From Pseudonocardia sp. ICBG1293 (GTDB lineage Bacteria; Actinomycetota; Actinomycetes; Mycobacteriales; Pseudonocardiaceae), in contig NZ_JAHLEL010000040.1 of assembly GCF_020131355.1 (NCBI RefSeq), positions 186,001 to 250,000 of the forward strand: a DNA stretch of 64,000 nt. Direction: 5' to 3'. Below, piece by piece: positions 8,596 through 17,303 of the stretch; position 1 is the stretch's first letter, and each line of letters opens with the position of its first letter. A program made the translations under genes and the position numbers. A model generated the notes under the pieces. It was given only the letters and a program-made list of their open reading frames with translations, was not told the DNA's origin and ran no database searches.

Positions 8596-9471
8596 TCAGG
8601 CGGGCACCTTCCGCTCCCGCGCACCCTCCACGAGCCCCCGCACCATCACCGGCCCGAGGTCCCGGGTCCGCCGCACGAGCCACGGCACGCCCTGCACGAC
8701 CAGCCACGCCCCGCGTTGCCAGGCGGCCACCGCGCGGCCGCCGGCCGCGTCGAGACCGACCTCCCCCGGCACCGCGAACCCGGCCGCACCGAGCAGCCCG
8801 GCGAAACCGCGGGCCAGCCGCCGGTGCCCCCGCTCGGAGGGGTGCAACCGGTCCACGCTCCACGCGGCCGGGTCGTAGCTCCCGGCGGTGTCCAGGTCCA
8901 GGATGCCGACGGCGGACCGTCCCGTCGCCGCGACGGCGTCGGCCACCGCCCCGTCGACGGCCCCGTTCAGCGCCGCGATCCGGGTCGCGAGCGCCCGCTG
9001 CAGCGGGCCCGGCAGCGGCCAGACACGGGCGTGGTCGTGGAAGCGGAGCAGCAGCACCGTCGCACCGGTGCGCAGCAGCGGCTCCAGCGACCCGGCGCAG
9101 TCGCGCCGGATCCCGGCCGGGTCGAAGTCCGAGCGCAGGGTGTCGTTCATCCCGGCGCACAGCACGACGACATCGGGTCCCGACATCGCGGCCGCGGGGA
9201 CCTGTCCGTGCCGGACCTCGGCCATCCGGGCACCGGTCCGGGCGTGGTTGTCCAGCCGGACCGAGCCGGGGTGGGCGGGGTCGTCGAGGGCGTCGCGCAG
9301 CAGCGGGCCGAACCCCCGCCAGCCACCGCCGGGCAGCGGGTCGCCCAGGCCGACCGCGGTGGAGTCGCCCAGCAGGACCAGGTGCCGGACGGGCCGTCCG
9401 GCCGCACACGGCGCGGTGACCGGACGGGCGGGGCGCAGCGCCGGGTCGACGACGGACGGACGCGCGGTCAT
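8596..9471 (-). CDS. SGNH/GDSL-family hydrolase (esterase/lipase)
   Basis: 291 residues from ATG 9471. All four SGNH blocks are visible: GDSTAVGLGD (nucleophile Ser37), ARTGARMAEV (block II Gly), CAGMNDTL (block III Asn) and DRLHPSERGH (block V Asp-His). The N-terminal 28 residues are Pro/Ala-rich with no convincing signal peptide, so it is probably cytoplasmic or weakly membrane-associated. The C-terminal 60 residues, rich in Trp/Arg/Val, extend beyond the usual domain. It is last in the run aspS, DUF389, phosphotransferase and this gene, with 97 bp upstream. Substrate is unknown. Confidence 0.85.
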   Translation of the reverse strand: MTARPSVVDPALRPARPVTAPCAAGRPVRHLVLLGDSTAVGLGDPLPGGGWRGFGPLLRDALDDPAHPGSVRLDNHARTGARMAEVRHGQVPAAAMSGPDVVVLCAGMNDTLRSDFDPAGIRRDCAGSLEPLLRTGATVLLLRFHDHARVWPLPGPLQRALATRIAALNGAVDGAVADAVAATGRSAVGILDLDTAGSYDPAAWSVDRLHPSERGHRRLARGFAGLLGAAGFAVPGEVGLDAAGGRAVAAWQRGAWLVVQGVPWLVRRTRDLGPVMVRGLVEGARERKVPA

Positions 9472-9568
9472 CGGGGACACCCCGACACCCTCACCGCCGC
9501 AGCCACCGGGTCCGTGTGCAACCGGTGACGGGTCCCGTACCGCCGTGGGAACTCTGGGGGCCGGACCC

Positions 9569-10774
9569 CTACCACTCGCCGCCGCGGAAGGCGGGGAACA
9601 GCGGCAGCGTCGACGACGCGTCCGGGAAACGGGTGTCGAGCGCGGTGACCACGGCCTCGGCCAGTGCCGCCGTCGCCGGCCGGGCGGTCGCCTCCGCGGT
9701 GACGCCGAGCCGTCGCCAGTAGTGCCGCAGCGCGGTGGAGATCCGCGGCGACCGGCCGGCGTCGGAACCGATCGGTCCGTCGCGCTCGGGCACCCGCGGC
9801 AACAGCCGCCAGGTCGACCACCACACCCACAGCACCTGCGCGTCGGCCAGCCGCGACCCCAGCAGCTCCGGGTCGTCGAGCTCGGGCCAGACCGGTGCGA
9901 CCTCGGCCCGCCAGGCGTCGAGCATCGCGTCGGCGACGGCGTCGGGCAGCGCGAAGCTCGACGAGCAGCCGGGGAACGGCACCCGCACGTAGGCGGCGTC
10001 GAGGACCACGTCGCGGAAGCAGCCCCACTCGAAGTCGACGAACCGCACCCCCCGGCTGGTGACCAGGTTGTTGTCCGGGCAGGTGTCGGACGGGCTGAAC
10101 GCGCGGAACCCGGTGCCGCCGAGCAGCCGTACGCCACCCCGGGCCTCCCAGAGCGCCAGCTCCGGCACCTCGACGCCGAGGATCCCGGCCAGCAGCTCCG
10201 GCAGGCCGGCCAGCGCGGCGCGGGCCTGGTCGGCGACCGGGTCCCGGCGCGCCTTCTCCCCCAGCCTGCGCAGCAGCGCACCGAAGTCGCCCTCCCGACC
10301 GGCGGTCGCGGCCTGCATCCGGCCGAGCCCGCGGGCCCAGCCGAGCAGGCAGGTGCGGGCGGCCTGGGCGTCCGGGCCGAACAGCTTGTCGGCCAGGGTC
10401 AGGCTGCGGCCGAGGTCCTCCAGGACGAGCAGCCGCTGCTCGGGGTCGTGCGCGATGATCACCGGGCTGGGCCGGACGTCGCTGGGCAGCGCGGTGAACA
10501 GCTGGCAGGACGCCACCTCGTAGCGGAACGGGTCCGACACCAGGTCCGCGCCGTCCGAGCCGTCCTCGGGCGGGGCGTAGTGCTTCACCACGACGCTGCG
10601 CCGGTCGGAGAACGGGTTCTTCGCCATCCGCGCCCGGGCGACGACCGAGCGGCCGCTGCCACCCAGGTCCTCGGGCTCGAACAGCACCACCTCCGAGCCC
10701 GCCCGCCGCGACAGCAGCCGCGCGGCCCCGGCCACCGCCGCGACCGCGCCCGGAGTCGACTGCGGATCGGTCAT
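9569..10774 (-). CDS. Phosphotransferase (APH/choline-kinase-like fold)
   Basis: 401 residues from ATG 10774. An aminoglycoside-phosphotransferase-like kinase fold: the N-lobe Lys is probably in SVVVKHYAP, LLVLEDLG forms the hinge, SPSDTCPDNNLV is the Brenner loop and FVDFEWG supplies the metal-binding Asp. The usual HGDxxxxN is PSDTCPDN here: Asp and Asn are kept, but His is replaced by Pro and Gly by Ser. The substrate is unknown; antibiotic resistance should not be assumed. It lies 11 bp downstream of the DUF389 gene and is probably cotranscribed with it. Confidence 0.78.
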   Translation of the reverse strand: MTDPQSTPGAVAAVAGAARLLSRRAGSEVVLFEPEDLGGSGRSVVARARMAKNPFSDRRSVVVKHYAPPEDGSDGADLVSDPFRYEVASCQLFTALPSDVRPSPVIIAHDPEQRLLVLEDLGRSLTLADKLFGPDAQAARTCLLGWARGLGRMQAATAGREGDFGALLRRLGEKARRDPVADQARAALAGLPELLAGILGVEVPELALWEARGGVRLLGGTGFRAFSPSDTCPDNNLVTSRGVRFVDFEWGCFRDVVLDAAYVRVPFPGCSSSFALPDAVADAMLDAWRAEVAPVWPELDDPELLGSRLADAQVLWVWWSTWRLLPRVPERDGPIGSDAGRSPRISTALRHYWRRLGVTAEATARPATAALAEAVVTALDTRFPDASSTLPLFPAFRGGEW

Positions 10775-10785
10775 CGAAGGGGACC

Positions 10786-11727
10786 CTACCCTTCGGAGAG
10801 CGCCCAGTCCGCGCCCCGACGACGCGATCCGCACCGGGCGATCACCAGCACCGCGGCCGCCGCACCGATCGCGCCCACCAGGTTGACCCCCAGCTGCAGC
10901 ACCGACAGGCCCGCCTCGCCCCAGCGCCCCTCGATCACCGCGACCGAGGCGTAGGCGGCGGCCGGGACGGTCGTCACCGAGATGAACACACCGACCAGCG
11001 CCGAGGACCGCGCCGAGGTCAGCGACAGCATGCCGGCCGCACCCGCCAGCACCGCGACGACCAGTGAGAACGGCCCGACGTCGTAGATGAAGTCCATCTG
11101 TTCCAGGTCGTCGAGCCCGGCCGAGGACAGCCAGCCGAGCAGGTCGAACAGCAGGGTCGCGACGGCGGTCACGGCCATCGCCAGCGGGAACCCGGCGGCG
11201 AGCGCGAGCGCGCCGCGCGAGACCAGGTCGCGACGGCGCAGCACCAGCCCCACCGCCATCGCGGCCATCGGACCGAACTCCGGGCCGAGCACCATCGCCC
11301 CGACCACGGTCACCGGCGAGTCGGTGACCGCGCCGACGGCGGCGAGCAGGCAGGCGATGGTGAGGAAGGTCAGGAACGTCGCGGACAGCCGCGACTCCTC
11401 GCCGGTGCGCTGGATCAGCTCGTCCCAGACGACCGCGTCGGCCCCGTCCCCCGGGGCGGCCTCCTCGGCCGCGTCCGCCCGGTCGGACAGCACCGTGTCG
11501 AGCTGCTCGAGGGTGATGCCGCCGTCGTGGTCGACGCCGAGATCGGACAGCCGGCCCAGCAGGTCGTCGGCACACTCGCGGGCGACGTCGGCCTCGACCA
11601 GGTCACCGGCGGGCTGCACCGCCACCCCGGGGTGGACCACCAGGTGGGCCACCCCGGGCTGGGCGTCGAGGATCGCGCGGACCTCCGCGGTCCGCCCGGG
11701 TGGGCAGACCACCCGCAGGTGCAGCAC
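10786..11727 (-). CDS. DUF389 family membrane protein
   Basis: 313 residues from a GTG that directly follows the aspS stop codon (zero-base gap), so it is coupled to aspS. The N-terminal ferredoxin-like soluble part (residues 1-110) precedes about six hydrophobic helices that start at LSATFLTFLTIACLLAAVGAVTDS. These contain the DUF389 hallmark VVGAMVLGPEFGPM and the later LTSARSSALVGVFISVTTVPA. Members are uncharacterised multi-pass proteins found across actinobacteria and cyanobacteria. The tail is basic (CGSRRRGADW). No function is assigned. Confidence 0.85.
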   Translation of the reverse strand: MLHLRVVCPPGRTAEVRAILDAQPGVAHLVVHPGVAVQPAGDLVEADVARECADDLLGRLSDLGVDHDGGITLEQLDTVLSDRADAAEEAAPGDGADAVVWDELIQRTGEESRLSATFLTFLTIACLLAAVGAVTDSPVTVVGAMVLGPEFGPMAAMAVGLVLRRRDLVSRGALALAAGFPLAMAVTAVATLLFDLLGWLSSAGLDDLEQMDFIYDVGPFSLVVAVLAGAAGMLSLTSARSSALVGVFISVTTVPAAAYASVAVIEGRWGEAGLSVLQLGVNLVGAIGAAAAVLVIARCGSRRRGADWALSEG

Positions 11728-13569
11728 CTACGCGGCCGGGCCGGGCTTCTCCGGGGCGCCGCCGCCGGTCTCGGCGGGCCTGCCGGGCGCGGAGCCCCCG
11801 GGTGCGGAGCCGGCCGGCTTCGCGTCCACGCCCGCCTCCTTGCGCTGGGCCGCCGTGATCGGCGCCGGGGCCTGGGTCAGCGGGTCGAACCCGCCGCCGG
11901 TCTTCGGGAACGCGATGACCTCGCGGATGGAGTCGACCCCGGCGAGCAGCGCGGTGATCCGGTCCCAGCCGAACGCGATCCCGCCGTGCGGCGGCGGGCC
12001 GAACGCGAAGGCGTCGAGCAGGAAGCCGAACTTCTCCTGCGCCTCGTCCGCGGACAGGCCCATGATCTCGAAGACGCGCTTCTGCACCTCGGCCGAGTGG
12101 ATACGGATCGAGCCGCCGCCGATCTCGTTGCCGTTGCAGACGATGTCGTAGGCGTAGGCCAGCGCGCTGCCCGGGTCCTTCTCGAAGGTGTCGATCCACT
12201 CCGGGGTGGGCGAGGTGAACGCGTGGTGCAGCGCGGTCCAGGCGCCGCCGCCGACCGCGACGTCGTCGGTGTCGGCGGCCGACTCGAACAGCGGTGCGTC
12301 GACGATCCAGACGAACGACCAGGCCGACTCGTCGATCGCACCGGTCCGCCGCGCGATCTCGCCGCGTGCGGCCCCCAGCAGCGCCCGGGCCTCGCCCGGC
12401 GTGCCCGCGGCGAAGAAGATGCAGTCGCCGGGGTTCGCGCCGACGGCCTCGGCCAGCCCGGACCGCTCGGCCTCGGAGAGGTTCTTGACGACGGGGCCGC
12501 GCTCGTCGACCCGGCCGTCCTCGCCGATCAGGACGTAGGCCAGGCCGCGGGCGCCGCGCTGCTTGGCCCACTCCTGCCAGCCGTCGAGCACCTTGCGGGG
12601 CTGCGACGCCCCGCCCGGCATGACGACGGCGCCGACGTAGGGGTTCTGGAAGACACGGAACCCGGTGCCCGAGAAGTAGGACGTGAGCTCGGTGAGCTCG
12701 ATGTCGAAGCGCAGGTCGGGCTTGTCCGAGCCGTAGCGGGCCATCGCCTCGGCGTAGGGCATCCGGCGGATCGGGGCCTCGATCTCGTGCCCGACGAGGC
12801 GCCACAGCGCGGTGAGGACCTTCTCGGCGAGTGCGATGACGTCGTCCTGCTCGACGAAGCTCATCTCGATGTCGAGCTGGGTGAACTCCGGCTGCCGGTC
12901 GGCACGGAAGTCCTCGTCGCGGTAGCAGCGCGCGATCTGGTAGTAGCGCTCGAGGCCGCCGACCATGAGCAGCTGCTTGAACAGCTGCGGGCTCTGCGGG
13001 AGCGCGTACCAGGAGCCGGGACGCAGCCGGGCCGGGACGACGAAGTCGCGCGCGCCCTCCGGGGTGGACCGGGTCAGGGTCGGCGTCTCCACCTCGATGA
13101 AGTCCTCGGTGGCGAGCACGTCGCGGGCGGCCTTGTTGACGTCGCTGCGCAGCTTCATCGCCGCGGCGGGCCCGGAACGGCGCAGGTCGAGGTAGCGGTG
13201 GGAGAGCCGGATCTCCTCGCCGACGCCGGTGTGGTCGTCGATCGGGAACGGCAGCGGCGCGGACTCCGACAGCACGGTCAGCTCGGTGACCGTCACCTCG
13301 ATGTCGCCGGTCGGGAGGTCGGCGTTCTCGTTGCCCGCGGGCCGCCGGACGACCTCGCCGACGACCTGGATGCAGAACTCGGAGCGCAGCCGGTGGGCCC
13401 GCTCGGCCATCTCGCCCTCGCGGAACACGACCTGGGCCGATCCGGAGCGGTCCCGCAGGTCGATGAAGATCACGCCACCGTGATCGCGGCGGCGGGCCAC
13501 CCATCCGGCGAGGGTCACGGTCTGGCCGGCGTTCTCGGCACGCAGCGTGCCGACGGGGTGGGTTCGCAT
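11728..13569 (-). CDS. aspS: Aspartyl-tRNA synthetase (bacterial type)
   Basis: 613 residues. The start [10 protein letters not shown] is at 13569; an upstream ATG adds eight non-conserved residues. An N-terminal OB anticodon-binding domain ([26 protein letters not shown]) is followed by the class II catalytic core, with motif 2 in [19 protein letters not shown] and motif 3 in [13 protein letters not shown]. The bacterial GAD insert domain lies between. The C-terminal 45 residues are Pro/Gly/Ala-rich and variable. The enzyme charges tRNA-Asp, and in actinobacteria often tRNA-Asn as well. It is head of the run with DUF389, phosphotransferase and SGNH genes. The next gene upstream, the radical SAM gene, is on the same strand 61 bp away. 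Confidence 0.95.
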   Translation of the reverse strand: MRTHPVGTLRAENAGQTVTLAGWVARRRDHGGVIFIDLRDRSGSAQVVFREGEMAERAHRLRSEFCIQVVGEVVRRPAGNENADLPTGDIEVTVTELTVLSESAPLPFPIDDHTGVGEEIRLSHRYLDLRRSGPAAAMKLRSDVNKAARDVLATEDFIEVETPTLTRSTPEGARDFVVPARLRPGSWYALPQSPQLFKQLLMVGGLERYYQIARCYRDEDFRADRQPEFTQLDIEMSFVEQDDVIALAEKVLTALWRLVGHEIEAPIRRMPYAEAMARYGSDKPDLRFDIELTELTSYFSGTGFRVFQNPYVGAVVMPGGASQPRKVLDGWQEWAKQRGARGLAYVLIGEDGRVDERGPVVKNLSEAERSGLAEAVGANPGDCIFFAAGTPGEARALLGAARGEIARRTGAIDESAWSFVWIVDAPLFESAADTDDVAVGGGAWTALHHAFTSPTPEWIDTFEKDPGSALAYAYDIVCNGNEIGGGSIRIHSAEVQKRVFEIMGLSADEAQEKFGFLLDAFAFGPPPHGGIAFGWDRITALLAGVDSIREVIAFPKTGGGFDPLTQAPAPITAAQRKEAGVDAKPAGSAPGGSAPGRPAETGGGAPEKPGPAA

Positions 13570-13630
13570 CACGGCGGTCAAGGCTATCGGCACCCCCCGG
13601 GCCGTCTGCCACCAGGTTTCCGGTGGGTTC

Positions 13631-15631
13631 TCACAGCAGGCTCAGCTGCCCGTCCCCGGGCGCCGCCGCCCGCGGCGCCGCGACCGGCTGTCGGGTCCAC
13701 CCCGGGTCGCGCGGGTTCGGTTCGGGCCGGTCCAGGCCGTGCCGGGCCAGCAGCGGGGCGACCCGCCGGGCCAGGGTCCCGCGGTAGTCCCGGGTGGCGT
13801 AGGCCCCGCCGCGGTAGAGCCGCTCGTAGCGCGGCAGCAGCGCGGGGTGGGTCCGCCCCAGCCAGGCCAGGAACCACTCCCGGGTCCCGGGACGCAGGTG
13901 CAGCGCGAGCACCGTGGCCCGGCTCGCCCCGGCGGCGGCGATCTCCGCCAGCAACGCGTCGAGGGCCTCGGTGGAGTCGGTCAGCCACGGCAGCACCGGA
14001 GCCACCATCACCCCGCACGGCAGGCCGGCGTCGGCGATGCGGCGGACCAGGTCGAGCCGGGCCCGCGGGCTCGGGGTGCCCGGTTCCAGGTGCGCCTGCA
14101 GCTCCCGGTCCAGCAGCGCGATCGACACCCCGGTCCCGACCCGCACATCGGCGTTCGCGGCCGCGAGCTGCGGCAGGTCCCGGCCGAGCACGGTGCCCTT
14201 GGTCAGGATCGAGAACGGGGTGCCGGAGCGGGCCAGCTCCGTGATCACCCCCGGCATCAGCCGGTACCGGCCCTCGGCCCGCTGGTAGGGGTCGGTGTTG
14301 GTGCCCATCGCGACGTGCTCGCGCCGCCACGACGGCCGGGCCAGCTCCCGCCGGAGCACCCGCGCGACGTTCACCTTGACCACGATCTGGGAGTCGAAGT
14401 CCGCGCCCGCGTCGAGGTCGAGGTAGGTGTGGGTGTTGCGGGCGAAGCAGTTGTGGCTGACCACCCCGGCGGCCACGAAGTCCCCCGTCCCGGTGGTGAT
14501 GTCGACCATCGGGCGGATCGTGCCGGTGTCGCGGACCGCGACCACGCGCGGCGCGCCGCCGGGCGGCTCCTCGACACGGGCGCCGCCGACGTCGCGGACC
14601 CGGGCCACGGCCGGGTCGGTCACCGCGATCAGCCGCAGCTGTTCGGCGGCCCCGCCCAGCACCCGCAGCGCCCGCACCCCGGGCCGGGCCGACGGCTCCG
14701 AGGCCACCCGGAACCCGAGCCGGCGCAGTGCCTCGACGCAGGCGCGGGCCAGCCCCTCCTCGCCGGGCACGATCCGCAGGACCCCGGCCGAGACCTCACC
14801 GCAGGCGTCGACGACGCCACCGACGAAGCCGGCCGACCAGCCGCGGGCGGGCCGGTCCGGCCAGGCCGTCGGCGACGGGCCGGGCCCCGTGAGCACCCCG
14901 GCGGCCACCGGTGCCCGCCGCGCGGTCAGCAGGTGGTGGGCGCGGGCGAGCGCCTCCAGCTCGACCCAGCCGGTCGGGAACGGCTCGGCCCGGACCCGGC
15001 CGCGCACCGCGTCGGCCCGGACCAGCCCGCAGAGCCACCCCTCGGCGTACCCGTCGGGCCACGCCCCACCGGGGACCCCGGCCGCGCCCGGCCCGACCAG
15101 GGCCGTGCCGGGTGCCAGGTGCGGGCAGTCCACCGAGGAACGGCAGCGTCCCGGGCGCACGTGCGCCCAGCCGGACGGGGTGAGGAAGCGGTGCTCGGCG
15201 GAGGTGACGAGCACCGTGCCGTCGTCGAGCGACACCTCCTGGGCCCGGCGCCGGGTCGACCAGTGCGCGAGGACAGGGGTGCGGACGAACCGGCGCCGCC
15301 CGGCACCGTCGGCGACCGTGCCGACGACCTCGTCACCGGCACGCAGCTCGCCGATCGGCCGGGACCGCCCGTCCCCGGTGAGCACCGGGGTGTCCCCCGC
15401 CAGGCAGTAGGTGCAGGCGTGCGAGCAGCCGCGGTAGGGGTTGACCGTCCAGCCGAACGGCACCGGCGACGACGACGGCACCCGGTTCAGTGCCGAACGC
15501 GCCTCGACCTCGTGGAAGACCGTGTCCGCGAACCCGGGGGTGCGCACCGAGCGCAGCAGCCCCTGCATCCCGGGCAGCGCCGTCGCGCCCCCGACCCCGT
15601 CCGTCCCGACCTGCTGTCCGTCCCATCGCAC
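13631..15631 (-). CDS. Intein-containing Rv2578c-family radical SAM protein
   Basis: 666 residues from GTG 15631 (VRWDGQQVG), matching the conserved Rv2578c N-terminus. The host protein is a SplB-like radical SAM enzyme with the cluster motif CxxxCxxC. Residues 76-394 are an intein placed inside that motif: CSHACTY, intein, CFARNTH. After splicing, Cys69, Cys73 and Cys395 would bind the 4Fe-4S cluster in a product of about 347 residues, the family length. Further conserved segments are [19 protein letters not shown] and [12 protein letters not shown]. The substrate of the Rv2578c family is unknown; homology to spore photoproduct lyase suggests nucleic-acid chemistry (inference). A perfect LexA-type box lies 9 bp upstream of the GTG, so SOS induction is predicted. 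The gene is divergent from a YibE/F-like gene. Confidence 0.9.
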   Translation of the reverse strand: MRWDGQQVGTDGVGGATALPGMQGLLRSVRTPGFADTVFHEVEARSALNRVPSSSPVPFGWTVNPYRGCSHACTYCLAGDTPVLTGDGRSRPIGELRAGDEVVGTVADGAGRRRFVRTPVLAHWSTRRRAQEVSLDDGTVLVTSAEHRFLTPSGWAHVRPGRCRSSVDCPHLAPGTALVGPGAAGVPGGAWPDGYAEGWLCGLVRADAVRGRVRAEPFPTGWVELEALARAHHLLTARRAPVAAGVLTGPGPSPTAWPDRPARGWSAGFVGGVVDACGEVSAGVLRIVPGEEGLARACVEALRRLGFRVASEPSARPGVRALRVLGGAAEQLRLIAVTDPAVARVRDVGGARVEEPPGGAPRVVAVRDTGTIRPMVDITTGTGDFVAAGVVSHNCFARNTHTYLDLDAGADFDSQIVVKVNVARVLRRELARPSWRREHVAMGTNTDPYQRAEGRYRLMPGVITELARSGTPFSILTKGTVLGRDLPQLAAANADVRVGTGVSIALLDRELQAHLEPGTPSPRARLDLVRRIADAGLPCGVMVAPVLPWLTDSTEALDALLAEIAAAGASRATVLALHLRPGTREWFLAWLGRTHPALLPRYERLYRGGAYATRDYRGTLARRVAPLLARHGLDRPEPNPRDPGWTRQPVAAPRAAAPGDGQLSLL
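14450..15406 (-). other. Intein (319 aa) with degenerate LAGLIDADG homing endonuclease
   Basis: The element begins at Cys76 ([13 protein letters not shown], block A) and ends VVSHN (block G), with +1 Cys395 as the acceptor nucleophile. Block B carries TSAEH (T-x-x-H), and block F is [13 protein letters not shown]. All splicing residues (Cys1, block B His, penultimate His, terminal Asn, +1 Cys) are present, so self-splicing is expected. The middle shows two LAGLIDADG-like helices: [12 protein letters not shown], which keeps its acidic residue, and [13 protein letters not shown], where the catalytic acid of the motif is Cys. The endonuclease is therefore probably inactive. No frameshift interrupts it. 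Confidence 0.88.
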
Positions 15632-15639
15632 CGCCCGAG

Positions 15640-15655
15640 TCGAACACAAGTTCGA
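15640..15655. promoter_or_regulatory. Perfect SOS (LexA) box
   Basis: TCGAACACAAGTTCGA is an exact match to the mycobacterial/actinobacterial LexA consensus TCGAAC-N4-GTTCGA. It sits 9 bp upstream of the GTG of the intein-containing radical SAM gene and 85 bp upstream of the divergent YibE/F-like gene. As I recall, the M. tuberculosis orthologue region Rv2578c is also LexA-linked, which fits. Confidence 0.85.
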
Positions 15656-15740
15656 ACGACGGGCAACCGGTCGTCGCCGGACGGTCGCGTCCGGGCGAAC
15701 GGCACCCCGCAGGTCGAAGATCGTTTGCGAGGATGCGGAC

Positions 15741-17300
15741 GTGCCCCCGCCTCCGCCCACCCCACGCGACCCGTCCGTCCCCGACGGCGGGCGGCCCACC
15801 GCGCCCCGGCCGGGCGGACGGCGGCGCGCCGGGGACCGGGCCCACGGTGCCCCGGGCGGGCACCGACCCACGGGGGAACCGGCCCGGCACCGGGCCCCGC
15901 AGGCACCGGCCCCGCGCCGCCCCCCGCTCGCGGAGGACGGCGTCACCCGCACCCCGCCCTCCCCCGCGGACGGTGCGCCGGACGGCACCGAGACCGGTCC
16001 GATCCCCCATCCCGGGCACCCGGGCGGCTGGGGCGACTGCCCGGGCCAGGCCGACCTCGGCGCGGTCACCGGCTCCCCGGCCCCACCGGCGGGCGCCCGC
16101 ACACGGGGCCACCACGACGGCCACGGGCACGGCCACGGGCACGGCCACGGGCACGGCCACGGGCACGGCGCGGCCTCCCCGGCCGGACGCCGGGTGCGGA
16201 ACCTGCTCGTCGCACTGCTCGTGCCGTGCGCGCTCGCGACGCTCGCCGGAGTGGTCCTGCTGTGGCCGGGGCCGACGCCGACCCCGGAGATCCCACCCAC
16301 CCGGCAGGTGCACGGCACCGTCACCGCGGTGCAGGTCGCGGACTGCTCCCCCGGATCCGGGGACCGCCGGTGCACGGGGGTGACCGTCGCCCTGTCCGAC
16401 GGCCCCCGCGCCGGGCGGGACCTCGTCCAGCTCGTGCCGACCGAGCCGTCGACCCCACGGTTCGCGGTGGACGACCCGGTGACGTTGTCGTGGTCGGGCG
16501 CCGACCCCGACGACGCCGGCTCCTACCAGCTCGTCGACTTCCAGCGCGGCGCCCCGCTGGGGTGGCTGGCGGCGGCGTTCGCACTGGCCGTGGTCGTGCT
16601 CGGGCGGCTGCGCGGGTTCGCGGCGCTGGTCGGCCTGGTGCTCAGCTTCGTGATCCTGCTGTGGTTCGTGCTCCCGGCGATCCTGTCCGGCGGCTCACCG
16701 CTGGCGGTCGCGGTCACCGGCGCCTGCCTGATCATGTTCGTCGTGCTCTACCTGACCCACGGGTTCAGCGCGCGGACCTCGTGCGCGGTACTCGGGACGC
16801 TGGCCTCCCTGGCCCTGATCGGGGTGCTGGGCTACCTGTTCACGGTCACGTCCCGGCTCACCGGGCTCGACGACACGACCGCCACCCTGATCGGCACGCT
16901 CGGCCCGGGTGTACCGGTCGACCCGCGCGGCCTGGTCCTGGCCGGGCTCGTGATCGGCGCGCTCGGTGCACTCGACGACGTCACCGTCACCCAGGCGTCC
17001 GCGGTGTGGGAGCTGGGCGCGGCGAACCCCGGGATGAGCGTGCGGGAGCTGTTCGCGGCCGGTATGCGGATCGGGCGCGACCACGTCGCGTCGGCGGTGA
17101 ACACCCTGGTGCTGGCCTACGCTGGGGCGGCGCTGCCGCTGCTGTTGCTGTTCACGGTCGCGGCCGGCGGCGTGGGCCAGGTGCTCACCAGCCAGGACGT
17201 GGCGACCGAGATCGTCCGGACGCTGGTGGGCAGCATCGGCCTGGTCGCCGCCGTACCGGTCACGACCGGGCTGGCGGCCCTGGTCGTCGGGCGGCGCTGA
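15741..17300 (+). CDS. YibE/F-like multi-pass membrane protein with His-rich cytoplasmic leader
   Basis: 519 residues from GTG 15741 (GAGG about 8 nt upstream). The first 125 residues are Pro/Arg/Gly-rich and disordered. They end in a (HG)n tract of about 20 residues near residue 130, which could bind Ni, Zn or Co. Then come one transmembrane helix (LLVALLVPCALATLAGVVLLW), an extracytoplasmic beta-rich region (QVHGTVTAVQVADCSPG through DPVTLSWSG) and about seven helices typical of YibE/F proteins, including LGALDDVTVTQASAVWELGAANP. The family is an uncharacterised permease-like group. It is convergent with the dioxygenase operon (3-bp gap). The promoter probably overlaps the LexA-box region. 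Confidence 0.8.
   Translation: MPPPPPTPRDPSVPDGGRPTAPRPGGRRRAGDRAHGAPGGHRPTGEPARHRAPQAPAPRRPPLAEDGVTRTPPSPADGAPDGTETGPIPHPGHPGGWGDCPGQADLGAVTGSPAPPAGARTRGHHDGHGHGHGHGHGHGHGHGAASPAGRRVRNLLVALLVPCALATLAGVVLLWPGPTPTPEIPPTRQVHGTVTAVQVADCSPGSGDRRCTGVTVALSDGPRAGRDLVQLVPTEPSTPRFAVDDPVTLSWSGADPDDAGSYQLVDFQRGAPLGWLAAAFALAVVVLGRLRGFAALVGLVLSFVILLWFVLPAILSGGSPLAVAVTGACLIMFVVLYLTHGFSARTSCAVLGTLASLALIGVLGYLFTVTSRLTGLDDTTATLIGTLGPGVPVDPRGLVLAGLVIGALGALDDVTVTQASAVWELGAANPGMSVRELFAAGMRIGRDHVASAVNTLVLAYAGAALPLLLLFTVAAGGVGQVLTSQDVATEIVRTLVGSIGLVAAVPVTTGLAALVVGRR
16119..16166 (+). repeat. Four 12-bp tandem repeats coding a His-Gly tract
   Basis: GGCCACGGGCAC is repeated four times without mismatch inside the YibE/F-like gene, extending a Gly-His dipeptide run. 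Replication slippage would change tract length without breaking frame. Confidence 0.85.
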
Positions 17301-17303
17301 GCC

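Noticed and set aside
13631..16375. 914-codon radical SAM protein
   Set aside because: The first ~248 codons are antisense to the YibE/F-like gene and cross the LexA box; homology starts at the GTG at 15631.
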